Below, piece after piece: positions 24,416-32,263 of a DNA stretch of 64,000 bases. This DNA comes from Nonomuraea sp. NEAU-A123 (lineage in GTDB: Bacteria; Actinomycetota; Actinomycetes; Streptosporangiales; Streptosporangiaceae). Position numbers and translations under genes: made by a program. How positions within the stretch are numbered: the stretch's first letter is position 1; each line of letters begins with the position of its first letter. The stretch lies in NCBI RefSeq assembly GCF_018603905.1, contig NZ_JAHFZZ010000027.1, positions 1-64,000 of the forward strand. The letters run 5' to 3'. A model generated the notes under the pieces. That model searched no databases. It was not told the DNA's origin and worked only from the letters and a program-made list of their open reading frames with translations.

Positions 24416-25180
24416 TCACTCGAAGAGATCTGGCTGTTCGCGGGTGATCTGGTCGTGCAGGGGCTGGTAGTTGATCCAGCCGACCAGGTCGTTGCCGATC
24501 TGCTGGTGGGTGAGCGCCGCGTTGTCCGGCTCGATGAGCACCACCTGCCCCGCCGCCTGGGCGACGAGCTGCACCTGCGCCGAGCGTTCCATCGTGATGA
24601 ACCACCACGCCGCCGCGTCCACGCTGTCGCCCACGGTCAGCAGCCCGTGGTTACGCAGGACGACGGCCTTGTTGCCACCCAGCGCGGCGGCGATGCGCTT
24701 ACCCTCCTCCAGGTCCGTCACCACGCCCGTGTAGTCGTCGAAGAGCGCGACATCGCCATAGAAGGCACAGGCATCCTGCGTGATCGGCTCGATGATCCGC
24801 CCGAGCGCCGACAACGCGCGCCCGTACACGGAGTGACTGTGCGCGGCGGCCACGACACCGGGCCTGGCCTGATGCACCTGCGAGTGGATGGCGAAGGCCG
24901 CCTCGTTGACGTGGTAGCGGCCCTCGACGACCTTGCCCTCGTGGTTGACGAGGATCAGATCGCTCACCCGGACGTGCTTGAACGACATGCCGAACGGGTT
25001 CACCCAGAAGTGGTCGGTCAGCTCGGGGTCGCGGGCGGTGATGTGCCCCGCGACGCCCTCCTCGAAGCCGAGCTTGCCGAAGACCCGCAGGGCGGCGGCG
25101 AGGCGTTCCTTGCGATGCCGCCGCTCCTCCTCAACCGTCTCGAACGTCGGCGGCAGGCGAAAGATCAGGTTCTCTGGCAT
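24416..25180 (-). CDS. class II aldolase/adducin family protein
   Basis: The 254-residue protein has the class II aldolase pattern: EEGVAGHITARDPELTDHFW at about 41-60, then AAAHSHSVYGRAL with the two metal His, and VVLRNHGLLTVGDSVDAAAW with the third His. Zinc enzymes of this fold cleave or epimerise phosphorylated sugars; this subgroup (adducin-like, with ITQDACAFYGDVAL) is often not assigned to a pathway. GGAGGG precedes ATG 25180. It lies 25 bases after the flavin monooxygenase gene, suggesting one transcript with that gene and its TetR regulator. Confidence 0.85.
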   Translation of the reverse strand: MPENLIFRLPPTFETVEEERRHRKERLAAALRVFGKLGFEEGVAGHITARDPELTDHFWVNPFGMSFKHVRVSDLILVNHEGKVVEGRYHVNEAAFAIHSQVHQARPGVVAAAHSHSVYGRALSALGRIIEPITQDACAFYGDVALFDDYTGVVTDLEEGKRIAAALGGNKAVVLRNHGLLTVGDSVDAAAWWFITMERSAQVQLVAQAAGQVVLIEPDNAALTHQQIGNDLVGWINYQPLHDQITREQPDLFE

Positions 25181-25205
25181 GGGCCCTCCTAGAGTCCGGA
25201 TCAGG

Positions 25206-26702
25206 TTAACCGAACCAGGTTCTGACGGCCTCGTCCAGCGAGTCGTCCGGGGCGCCCGCCCAGGCCACGTACCCGTCCGGGCGGATCAGCAGCGCGTCGG
25301 CGGGCGGCGCCACGCACGTGGCCGTGACCACGTCGATCCGGTCGCCCCACTTGTCCGCCCGACCAGCCTTCTGAAGGCCGCCGGCGAGGTCGAGCAGAAG
25401 CGGCCGGCCCGTCCGCATGAGCGTGGCCAGAGACACCGGCTCCAGCTCCAGGTCCGGGACGAAATGGCCGGTCAGCGGGTGTGCGGGGGCGTCCGTGGGA
25501 TAGGCGACATCCGCACCCGACATGAGCGCAGATATCCGACTACGGGCGCTCTCGTCCTGAAGGAGCTCGCCGAACACCACGCGCAACGCCGTCACCTCCG
25601 GCCCCGGCGACATGAGCGCGAGCTGGGCCTTGCTGTGCATGGTCACCCGTTCGGCGGCCAGGTGACGCTCCCGCTCGTAGCTGTCGAGCAGGCCGGGCGG
25701 CGCCGTGCCGCGTACCGTGGCCGCCAGCTTCCAGCCGAGATTGGCCGCGTCCTGGAGGCCCAGGTTCAGCCCCGGCGCACCGATCGCCGCGTGCACGTGG
25801 GCGGCGTCCCCGACCAGCAGCACCCTGCCCGCGCGGAAGCGGTCGGCCACCCGGGTGTTGCGCCCAGCCTGCCGGCGGAGCAGATGCGGCCCCGGGCCCG
25901 GCGGGGCGGCCATCGGGACGTCGGCCCCCACCACCCTGGCCAGGCTCTCGCGCAGCTCGCCGAGCGTCATCTCGACGTCCTCCCCGGGATCGTCGCCGCC
26001 CCACTCGACGGAACTGATCGTCAGAACCTCGGAGCTCATGGGCAGCAGGGCGTACGCGCCGCGCTCGGTGCGATGCCAGGCGTAGAGGCCGACCGTGCCC
26101 ACGCCGGGCAGTTCGAGCTCGGCACGGTCCAGCCGGATCGTCGCATCCGGTAAGCCGACGTGGGCGGTGCGGGAGATGACAGAGACCGAGTTCACCCCGG
26201 GGAAGCCGATGCCCGCCTGCTTCCTGACCGTGCTGTGGGCGCCGTCGCAGCCGACCAGGTAGCGGGTGCGCAGCCGGTCGCCGCCGTCCAGTTCGAGCGT
26301 CACGCCCTCCTCGTCCTGGGTGAACGCGGTCAGCTCCCGCCCACGCCTGATCTCGACGCCCAGCTCGCGGGCCCGATCCTCGAACAGCTCCTCCAGGCGG
26401 GCCTGCTTGACGCCCATGGCGTACATCGTGTTGCCCTCGATCGCGGCCAGGTCGAGCGGCAGCGCGCCGAACAGGAACATCGGGATCGGCCGCGGCGGCT
26501 CGGTGACACCCAGGAAGCGCCGGTAGAGGCCGCGCTGATCAAGCAGCCTGACGACCTGCCCGACGATGCCGTTGGCCTTGGGCGCCTGACTCCGCTCCGG
26601 CAGGCGTTCCAGCACGATCGGCCGAACTCCGGCCAGGGCCAGCTCACAGGCCAGCATCAACCCGTTGGGGCCGCCACCGGCGATGACAACGTCCGTGGTC
26701 AT
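25206..26702 (-). CDS. FAD-dependent aromatic monooxygenase
   Basis: Class A flavin hydroxylase of 498 residues. FAD motif VVIAGGGPNGLMLACELALA at the N-terminus, the DG motif at YLVGCDGAHSTVRK and the GD motif GDAAHVHAAIGAPGLN. A C-terminal thioredoxin-like region follows (LLIRPDGYVAWAG). The closest family resemblance is to rifampicin monooxygenase-like and polyketide hydroxylases, which use NADPH and O2. The TetR gene 45 bases upstream on the same strand suggests inducible expression, perhaps for detoxification. Substrate unknown. Confidence 0.88.
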   Translation of the reverse strand: MTTDVVIAGGGPNGLMLACELALAGVRPIVLERLPERSQAPKANGIVGQVVRLLDQRGLYRRFLGVTEPPRPIPMFLFGALPLDLAAIEGNTMYAMGVKQARLEELFEDRARELGVEIRRGRELTAFTQDEEGVTLELDGGDRLRTRYLVGCDGAHSTVRKQAGIGFPGVNSVSVISRTAHVGLPDATIRLDRAELELPGVGTVGLYAWHRTERGAYALLPMSSEVLTISSVEWGGDDPGEDVEMTLGELRESLARVVGADVPMAAPPGPGPHLLRRQAGRNTRVADRFRAGRVLLVGDAAHVHAAIGAPGLNLGLQDAANLGWKLAATVRGTAPPGLLDSYERERHLAAERVTMHSKAQLALMSPGPEVTALRVVFGELLQDESARSRISALMSGADVAYPTDAPAHPLTGHFVPDLELEPVSLATLMRTGRPLLLDLAGGLQKAGRADKWGDRIDVVTATCVAPPADALLIRPDGYVAWAGAPDDSLDEAVRTWFG

Positions 26703-26747
26703 TGGGGCTCTCCTTGCGTCGTTGGATCGGGCTGTGGACAGGGCAAG

Positions 26748-27356
26748 CTAGATGGACGGGTCGGGGAAGCCGGCGCCGAGCTGGCGCAGCGCCTCTTCGA
26801 TCAGGGGTAGGAGCGGCACGGCGGGCTCGGCCTGCAGCCAGTGGCGGACGGCGGCCTGCGTGGCCACGATCACCGCCGTGGCGACAAGCTGCGGGTAGAA
26901 GTCGCGTTCGGAGTCGGTGCCGGTGCGCTCGGCGACGGCCGCGGCCAGCTCGCCGTCGGCGGAGAAGAGCACCCGCAGGGACTCCCCCTCCATGGCGGGC
27001 GCGCTGGTCAGCAACCGCAGGGCGGCCCGCGCCTCGGGGCCGGGAGGCAGCGTGGTCTGCTCCGCGCCCTCCCACGGCGCCAGCATGGCCCGCGTCACCG
27101 CCTCCCACAGCGGCTCACCCGGCGGCCTGTCGCGCAGCACCTGTGCCGAATGCCTGGTCCGGTCGGTGTGGCGGGCGGCGATCGCCTCGTACTTGCTGGA
27201 GAAGTAGTTGTTGAACGTCCGCGGCGACACCCCCGCCGCCTCGGCGATGTCCTCGACCCGCACGGTGTCGAGACCACGCTCCAGAGCGAGCTGGAGCGCC
27301 GCCGTCATCAGAGCGTCGCGGGTCGCCTGCTTCTTCCGTTCGCGTAGCCCGGTCAT
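26748..27356 (-). CDS. TetR-family regulator
   Basis: The N-terminal HTH reads TRDALMTAALQLALERGLDT followed by VRVEDIAEAAGVSPRTFNNY, the TetR signature with FNNYF in the recognition end. The C-terminal ligand domain contains HWLQAEPAVPLLPLIEEALR. Length 202. It leads the monooxygenase-aldolase group and likely represses it. No clear palindrome stands out directly upstream. Confidence 0.88.
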   Translation of the reverse strand: MTGLRERKKQATRDALMTAALQLALERGLDTVRVEDIAEAAGVSPRTFNNYFSSKYEAIAARHTDRTRHSAQVLRDRPPGEPLWEAVTRAMLAPWEGAEQTTLPPGPEARAALRLLTSAPAMEGESLRVLFSADGELAAAVAERTGTDSERDFYPQLVATAVIVATQAAVRHWLQAEPAVPLLPLIEEALRQLGAGFPDPSI

Positions 27357-27935
27357 GCTTCCTAGGCTACAGAATTTTGCGGACTAGGCAAGTTTTCGCA
27401 CCCAGCAATTTTTTCGGACCCTCAAGGAGCCAGGTAGCCGCGCGCCCTCAGCCCCCACGTCCGCCTCGCCCGTACGGCCGGCGGCTGAGACTAATAGCCA
27501 ATCTTCGAGCACAAAGAAGCGGGAAAGGGCATTCCCAAACACCAACGTGAATAAAGATCACCCTCACCGCTCACGTCACACCTGGCACCCCTGAGGACAT
27601 AACCACCCAGCCGACCCCCTCTCCCACAAACGCGAAGAGATTACGCGATACATATGCGATCATCGGCTAGGATCAAGCGTCACTTCATTAAACCGTGAAG
27701 AATGACGCTTTATAAGCACATGGGCGAACTATGCATACATTGCCTTGATGTCCATTTTGTTCACATATGCAGATGATCAACAGAATCCCATTCTGGGAGC
27801 TGGACACACACCTCACCAAGGGATGGATTTCCACAAACGGGACAGGCGCGCTAACCAACTCGGCCGCTTCGGAGTCTGCGCCTGGGGGGCCTGAACAGCC
27901 AGTCAGTACCACTACGAAGATCGAAAGGCAGCCTA
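27357..27935. other. 579-base divergent intergenic region, AT-richer
   Basis: No convincing gene. The region between the TetR gene and the 27.9-kb gene is clearly lower in GC than the rest, especially 27480-27800. It contains one imperfect large inverted repeat at 27675-27710. Short open frames on either strand lack ribosome sites and domains. Confidence 0.5.
27675..27710. promoter_or_regulatory. imperfect 13-bp inverted repeat
   Basis: AAGCGTCACTTCA pairs with TGAAG-AA-TGACGCTT, exact except for a two-base bulge, around an 8-base loop. It is followed by TTTATAAGC. Placement between divergent genes argues for a regulatory site or the terminator of a lost or unseen transcript. Confidence 0.5.
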
Positions 27936-28643
27936 GTGGCTATCACCTCCCGATACCTTGGCACACCAAGGAAAGAGCATCTCGGGCCGACAAAGATCTA
28001 CCGCGAGCAACTGGAACAGCTCGCCAAGATATTCGAGCAGACCGGGGTCTATTCGAGCATCTGGACCGACTCCAACTACGTCGTGTACCAATCCACCTCT
28101 TCGGCGGACATCGCCGACCTCGGCGCGATGATGACCCCGAGGCTGAAAGTGGTGAGGATGATCCGGCGCGACCCCGTGACCGACAAGAAGATCATGGAGT
28201 TGACGCTCGCCCCGGGGACGGCTCTGCTGGTCTGCTATCGAGCGGAAGAGACGGCGAGTGACGCGGCCCGGATCAAGGAGATCTGCAAAGAGAGAAAGCG
28301 AACCTGGGCACAGGTCGCCCATATCCCCGGTCTGCTCGTCGGAACGATCGCGGCGATCATCGGCGCGGCGATCGCGAGCCGCTTCCTCGGCTCGTCCTCG
28401 AGCCCGGTCTGGCTGAGCCTGCTCCCGGTCACGATGGCTCTGCTGGCCCTCGGGCTGGGAATCAAGTACCTGTGGAAGCGACTCGGGGCCGGCCTCACAC
28501 AGGCGGTCATCATCAACCTTCCGGAGGGCTCGCAGGGCGGCCTGCTGTCGCGCAAGCGCGATGACTTGATCGTCGCGGGGATCATGTTCGTGCCCAGCAC
28601 GGCCACCAACGTGTTATTCACCCTGCTGCTACAGCGCAGGTAG
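27936..28643 (+). CDS. two-helix membrane protein of unknown function
   Basis: The 235-residue protein starts at GTG, with AAAGG 7 bases upstream. The N-terminal 125 residues are soluble (YREQLEQLAKIFEQTGVYSS, then VYQSTSSADIADLGAMMTPR). Two membrane helices follow at about 128-150 and 155-175, and a C-terminal soluble part ends near VAGIMFVPSTATNVLF. I recognise no domain. It stands alone, flanked by the AT-rich region and a strong terminator. It could be a membrane-tethered sensor, but nothing specific supports that. Confidence 0.6.
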   Translation: MAITSRYLGTPRKEHLGPTKIYREQLEQLAKIFEQTGVYSSIWTDSNYVVYQSTSSADIADLGAMMTPRLKVVRMIRRDPVTDKKIMELTLAPGTALLVCYRAEETASDAARIKEICKERKRTWAQVAHIPGLLVGTIAAIIGAAIASRFLGSSSSPVWLSLLPVTMALLALGLGIKYLWKRLGAGLTQAVIINLPEGSQGGLLSRKRDDLIVAGIMFVPSTATNVLFTLLLQRR

Positions 28644-28696
28644 GGTTCGCGGCGAAGGCCACGGGCTTTGCGCTGATCGCAGTTAGGCGGAACCCC

Positions 28697-28720
28697 CCGC
28701 CCAGGCCCGAGCCTGGGCGG
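28697..28720. terminator. bidirectional terminator hairpin
   Basis: CCGCCCAGGC (28697-28706) and GCCTGGGCGG (28711-28720) form a perfect 10-bp stem with a CCGA loop. It lies between the convergent 27.9-kb gene and the haemoglobin gene and can serve both. Confidence 0.75.
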
Positions 28721-28797
28721 CACCCTTTCGACGACTTCCCGAGAGGACTATTCACCTGCCGCTCAGGTGGCGGGGGAAATCGTGGCAGTGGAAACTA

Positions 28798-29244
28798 TTA
28801 ACCCGGCTCGGACCACCCCCACTGCGGAACCTCCCGAAGCGGGTGGAGCTGGTCATCGGTTTCGGCATGAGAGTTCTGCATCGCCACCTTCGACCCGAAC
28901 TCCACATGCGACCGTAGCGCCTCCCGAAAAAGCGCGTCGTCGGGCATCCCCGCCTGATCAGCAGCCGCCATATACAGCTCGACGAACCTCTGACGCTGCG
29001 CCTCGGTGATCCCCAGACCCCGATGCGCGTCGATCAGCATGGAAAACCCACCCATTTCCCGAGAGAAAGTGTCGGGCCCTCCGAAGGTCTCGGCGGTGAA
29101 GGCCGTCAGATGTGCCACGTGTTGCGGAAGCCCCTCGCCGAACAAGGGCTGGAGCAGTGGGTCGGATAAGAGGCTTCCGTAGAAAATGTCGATGAACCTG
29201 TGGAGCCCTTCTTGGCCGCCTGCGTGCTCAAAGAGAGTTTCCAT
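28798..29244 (-). CDS. truncated haemoglobin-like protein
   Basis: A globin of about 148 residues: METLFEHAGGQEGLHRFIDI at the start, DPLLQPLFGEGLPQHVAHLT in the helix C-E region, then HRGLGITEAQRQRFVELYMA around the proximal His. These fit the group II truncated haemoglobin/GlbO-like family, which bind heme and handle O2 or NO. ATG 29244 is preferred; an in-frame TTG at 29274 lacks a ribosome site. The C-terminal tail (QLHPLREVPQWGWSEPG) resembles GlbO extensions. It stands alone, divergent from the antitoxin gene. Confidence 0.85.
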   Translation of the reverse strand: METLFEHAGGQEGLHRFIDIFYGSLLSDPLLQPLFGEGLPQHVAHLTAFTAETFGGPDTFSREMGGFSMLIDAHRGLGITEAQRQRFVELYMAAADQAGMPDDALFREALRSHVEFGSKVAMQNSHAETDDQLHPLREVPQWGWSEPG

Positions 29245-29445
29245 GATTACATCATTACACGATCTCTCACCCAAGCGCTAGATTGATCCCGGCCGCGCGG
29301 CAATGGCGCTTCCGCGCGAGGTCCGCGTACAGGGGCGAGGCGGCGAGCAGTTTCGCATGGGAGCAGGAGCCGGCGGGATGCGAGGTCGTACGGCAGGCTG
29401 GGTGCGCTGTCGTCGACGGGAGAGGCATCTGGTGGCGGGCCATGT

Positions 29446-29477
29446 GGTACCAGCCTTTGACACCATCGTTAGGTACC
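29446..29477. promoter_or_regulatory. paired GGTACC sites upstream of the antitoxin gene
   Basis: Two GGTACC palindromes (29446-29451 and 29472-29477), each followed by A, are 26 bp apart and flank a TTGACA at 29457-29462 that could be a -35 element. The pair ends 8 bases before the antitoxin ATG. The layout suits an autoregulatory operator of a ribbon-helix-helix antitoxin. Confidence 0.5.
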
Positions 29478-29485
29478 ATAGAGTC

Positions 29486-29686
29486 ATGGACCTTCGACTC
29501 CGACTGCCCGACGAGATTCACAGCAGGCTACGCATCGTCGCGGAAGAAGACGGCAAGAGTCTCAACGCGGAGATCGTGATCGCCATCGAGGAATACCTGC
29601 AGCGAAAGCAGACCAGCACGGTGCGAGCAATCGCCCGCAAAGTGGCCCAGCGTGACGCCGAGTTGCTCGACAGGCTGTCCAAGTGA
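29486..29686 (+). CDS. Arc/ribbon-helix-helix antitoxin
   Basis: The 66-residue protein begins MDLRLRLPDEIHSRLRIVAE and continues EDGKSLNAEIVIAIEEYLQR, a clear ribbon-helix-helix (Arc-type) DNA-binding domain. The C-terminal tail (VRAIARKVAQRDAELLDRLS) would bind the toxin. Upstream open sequence to 29303 is not coding. It overlaps the Doc-type gene by 4 bases (GTGA) and with it forms a toxin-antitoxin module. Confidence 0.88.
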   Translation: MDLRLRLPDEIHSRLRIVAEEDGKSLNAEIVIAIEEYLQRKQTSTVRAIARKVAQRDAELLDRLSK

Positions 29687-30054
29687 CGGTCTACCTCACG
29701 ACGGCCGACGTGCTGGCCATCGCGGAGGAGATCCTCCCGACCGTCGGCCTACGAGACGGGGGGCAGCTACACGCTGCGGTGCTGCGTCCACAGACCAGCG
29801 TGTTCGGCGACGACGCCTATCCCGATCTCTGGACCAAGGCGGCGGCCTTGATGCAGAGCCTGATCATCGGCCATCCACTCATCGACGGCAACAAGCGACT
29901 CGGATGGACGGCGGCCGTGGTCTTCCTCGAATTGAACGGCGAGACGCTGGACGCCACCGACACGGACGCTGCCGAAGCTCTCGTGATCTCCGTGACAACC
30001 GGAGAATTGGACGAAATCCCGGAAATCGCCAAACGGCTCCACGACCTGACCTGA
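29683..30054 (+). CDS. doc: Doc/Fic-domain toxin
   Basis: A short Fic-fold protein (123 residues) with the Doc-type active site HPLIDGNKRLGW (His64, Asp68, Asn70, Lys71, Arg72). Doc toxins phosphorylate EF-Tu using ATP and stop translation. All motif residues are present and the frame is intact. It starts at GTG within the stop codon of the Arc-like antitoxin. A hairpin-rich repeat region follows. Confidence 0.92.
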   Translation: MTVYLTTADVLAIAEEILPTVGLRDGGQLHAAVLRPQTSVFGDDAYPDLWTKAAALMQSLIIGHPLIDGNKRLGWTAAVVFLELNGETLDATDTDAAEALVISVTTGELDEIPEIAKRLHDLT

Positions 30055-30188
30055 CCTGACCCGAAGACCTTACCTACGCACGAATCGTGCGTCCCGCATA
30101 GCTGCGGATCACTGTCCCCGCCCGGAGAACGGTGAGTCGCTTTCCGGTCCAGCTCGGACAGTTCATCTGGCAAGGAGCCAGAACATCC

Positions 30189-30207
30189 CGGCTCTTGGCA
30201 AGAGCCG
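30189..30207 (+). terminator. hairpin downstream of the doc gene
   Basis: CGGCTCTT (30189-30196) pairs perfectly with AAGAGCCG (30200-30207) around a GGC loop. It lies 135 bases after the doc stop and just before the dispersed repeat. A terminator is the most likely role; it may instead belong to the repeat element. Confidence 0.5.
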
Positions 30208-30226
30208 AGCGTGATCCATCTCGGAT

Positions 30227-30365
30227 TATCAAACGGCCCTTCCACCGGCCATGCCAAACAGTCACGCCGCCGGGCAACAAGCAAGCCATTCGACAAGGGC
30301 CATACCAGTACGCGCAGGCAGAGCCTGCGCCCAGATGAGGGCGCCCGAGCGAAGCGAGGCCCTTT
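30227..30365 (+). repeat. dispersed hairpin repeat, copy A
   Basis: This copy shares runs with 47728-47860: ATCAAACGGC, then TCACGCCGCCGGG, ACAAGCAAGCCATTC, and GAGCGAAGCGAGGCCCT. The core is a perfect hairpin GCGCAGGC-AGA-GCCTGCGC (30312-30330). The other copy has the identical stem but a GAA loop. It covers most of the gap between doc and the next gene. No coding potential. Confidence 0.8.
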
Positions 30366-30395
30366 GGCCCGGCGCTGGAGCACTCGGGCACTGGG

Positions 30396-31007
30396 CTACT
30401 GGTCGGGGACCGATCCGCGCACCGACCGCACCCTGATCTCGCCGAGCGTGGCGTGGCTGGCTCGGATGTCGGAGATCAGTACGTACGCGACCAGCAATAG
30501 CCCAAGGCAGAGGGCGTCGGCCGCCCACCAGGGGATCTCGGCGAGCAGCAGATAACCGTCACTGTCACTCAGCGACCTGATCACCACCGTGACCGCGGCC
30601 ACCACCACGGTGACCATCAGCCAGCTCCGCAGCCGCGGCAGATTCCCCTGGTTCCACAGCCGGATCCGCCAGCTCATGAACACGGTGAGCACACCGAGCA
30701 GAGCACAGAACCCGATCAGCCACCAAGGCAGGGCGAAGGCGGTCTGCTCGGCGATCTGTGCCTGCGTGGTGCGGAGCTCGGCCTCGGCCTTCTGCTTGGC
30801 CGCCACGGCAGCGTCGAGCTGCTTCTTCAGCTGAGTCACGCTCTTCTCCTGGCGCACGGGCGGCGAGGAGACGTCCGTCGGCAGCATCCGCGCCACGACG
30901 GTCAGCATGATCGCCACGAAGGACAGCGCCAGGACGATGGCCATGAACAGGTCGATGAAGCGCAGGTCGAGCGGCGGCGCGAACGACCTGACGGGTCGCT
31001 TCCTCAC
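30396..31007 (-). CDS. second subunit of a stator-like membrane pair
   Basis: The 203-residue protein has a first membrane helix with an embedded acidic residue (LDLRFIDLFMAIVLALSF, about 13-36), as in ExbD/TolR/MotB proteins. It continues with a coiled-coil stretch (VTQLKKQLDAAVAAKQKAEA) and then three more hydrophobic helices (about 92-112, 127-146, 157-178). There is no OmpA/peptidoglycan-binding domain. It starts at GTG overlapping the stop of the TolQ-like gene (GTGA), so the two are made together. A role as ion-channel partner is inferred from the Asp-containing helix and the neighbour. The extra helices are unlike known partners. Confidence 0.6.
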   Translation of the reverse strand: MRKRPVRSFAPPLDLRFIDLFMAIVLALSFVAIMLTVVARMLPTDVSSPPVRQEKSVTQLKKQLDAAVAAKQKAEAELRTTQAQIAEQTAFALPWWLIGFCALLGVLTVFMSWRIRLWNQGNLPRLRSWLMVTVVVAAVTVVIRSLSDSDGYLLLAEIPWWAADALCLGLLLVAYVLISDIRASHATLGEIRVRSVRGSVPDQ

Positions 31008-31867
31008 TGGTCCCTCACCAGGGTGTACTTCTGCGGCCGGCTCTCGGCGGCGCTCAGCCGCTCCACCGCGGTGCGCAGCGCGTCCAGGCCCTTGACCAGC
31101 TCTTCGGTCCTGCCTCTGGACTGGGCCAGCTCCTGGGTGAGCCCGTGCATGGCGGGCGCCGCCTGCTTCGCGGGCAGGCGCGCGATATAGATGAGGAACA
31201 CCTCGTCGGCGGCCACCACGCTGGCCCGTTCCGCCCGCTCGGTCAGGGCCATCGCACCGAACGCGAGCACGCTCAGGAACAGCGCGATCAGCGTGACGCC
31301 GAACGCGGACGCCAGCTCGGGCAGTACGTGCTGCTTGAGCGCGGTGATCAGCACGCCGGGGTCGCCCTGGCTGTCCAGGGCGTTCGAGAACGCGCTGACC
31401 ATCGCGGCCATCGTCAGCGCGGTGCCGATGAATCCGAACACCGGCAATGCCCAGATGAGCGCGTGGTCAAGGTGGTGCTTGTTGGCCATCTCGCTGTCGT
31501 CCAGCGCGGACCGGGCGCTCAGCACCGCTTCGCAGTCGTTCCCGGCCTCGGCCGCTTCCTTGAACAGCTTGAGCCGCCGCCCCACCAGCGTGTCCTCGGT
31601 CGGCTTCACCGCCTGGACGTTCGCCACGGCCCGCGCCGTCGCGGCGCTCTCCCGCCGGATGTCCGGTACGGCCCTGACGATCCTGAGCACGGTGGTCAGG
31701 AACACCGCGAAAATGAGCGTGACCACGAGCTCCGCGGCCGCCGGGGCCGTGGTCGCGCCCACGGACTCCAGCAGCGCTCCCACCACTCCGGCCACCAGCA
31801 GCAACGCGGAGAGCACCAAGCCCACCACAGGCGCGAACACCGTGTGACGCCAACCGTACCTTGACAC
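31004..31867 (-). CDS. MotA/TolQ/ExbB-like proton channel protein
   Basis: The 287-residue protein has two N-terminal helices (about 9-32, 40-62), a cytoplasmic domain, then the TolQ/MotA core: LIWALPVFGFIGTALTMAAM (helix 3) and ELASAFGVTLIALFLSVLAF (helix 4), matching the GxxGTxxGM and AxxTTxxGL patterns of the family. The C-terminus is a helical cytoplasmic tail (RTEELVKGLDALRTAVERLS). Such proteins form pentamers around a dimer of ExbD-like subunits and turn proton flow into motion. The GTG start has no separate ribosome site. Confidence 0.7.
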   Translation of the reverse strand: MSRYGWRHTVFAPVVGLVLSALLLVAGVVGALLESVGATTAPAAAELVVTLIFAVFLTTVLRIVRAVPDIRRESAATARAVANVQAVKPTEDTLVGRRLKLFKEAAEAGNDCEAVLSARSALDDSEMANKHHLDHALIWALPVFGFIGTALTMAAMVSAFSNALDSQGDPGVLITALKQHVLPELASAFGVTLIALFLSVLAFGAMALTERAERASVVAADEVFLIYIARLPAKQAAPAMHGLTQELAQSRGRTEELVKGLDALRTAVERLSAAESRPQKYTLVRDQ

Positions 31868-32263
31868 CCTTTAACCCCACTCCGGCACACAAACTGTCAA
31901 AGGTCCACCTAAGCACACGTAGAGCAATTATTGGTTACGGTGAGGTCAGGTTGGCTTCCTGAGCTTCGACCGCAGTGACGGCACTTCTCCGGGTGTCGGC
32001 GGGCTGTCTGGCGTGCAGCGGCGAGTACGGATAAACGTCAGAGCCTTGCGTTGGTCGTGGACCGGCGGTTTGGGGCAACGGGTCGGCGTCTCGGAGGAGG
32101 CCACCCCTCGGGCAGGTCTTCGAGGTGGTCGTTGTGGATCATCCGGGGGCGGCGGCCGTGCCGCCAGCGGGGCTTGGGGTCGTGTGGGCTGGCTGGTAGC
32201 TGGTGCCAGTGAGCTGAGCACGCTGCACCACGCTTCGGTCCGCGGCGCGGGCACGCCCGGGGG
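31868..32263. other. gene-free stretch of 396 bases
   Basis: Frames are open on both strands (for example 31946-32254 minus and 32013-32330 plus), but they are Pro/Arg- or Gly-rich, lack ribosome sites and show no domain. A short AT-rich patch near 31920-31940 could be a promoter for the stator-like pair. Nothing else is seen. Confidence 0.45.

Noticed and set aside
30396..31867. Zorya defence operon
   Set aside because: A TolQ/MotA-like subunit is present, but the partner lacks the OmpA-type domain and no ZorC, ZorD or ZorE homologue is adjacent; kept only as a stator-like pair.
31946..32254. Small minus-strand ORF of 102 codons
   Set aside because: Pro/Arg-rich, no ribosome site, no recognisable domain.
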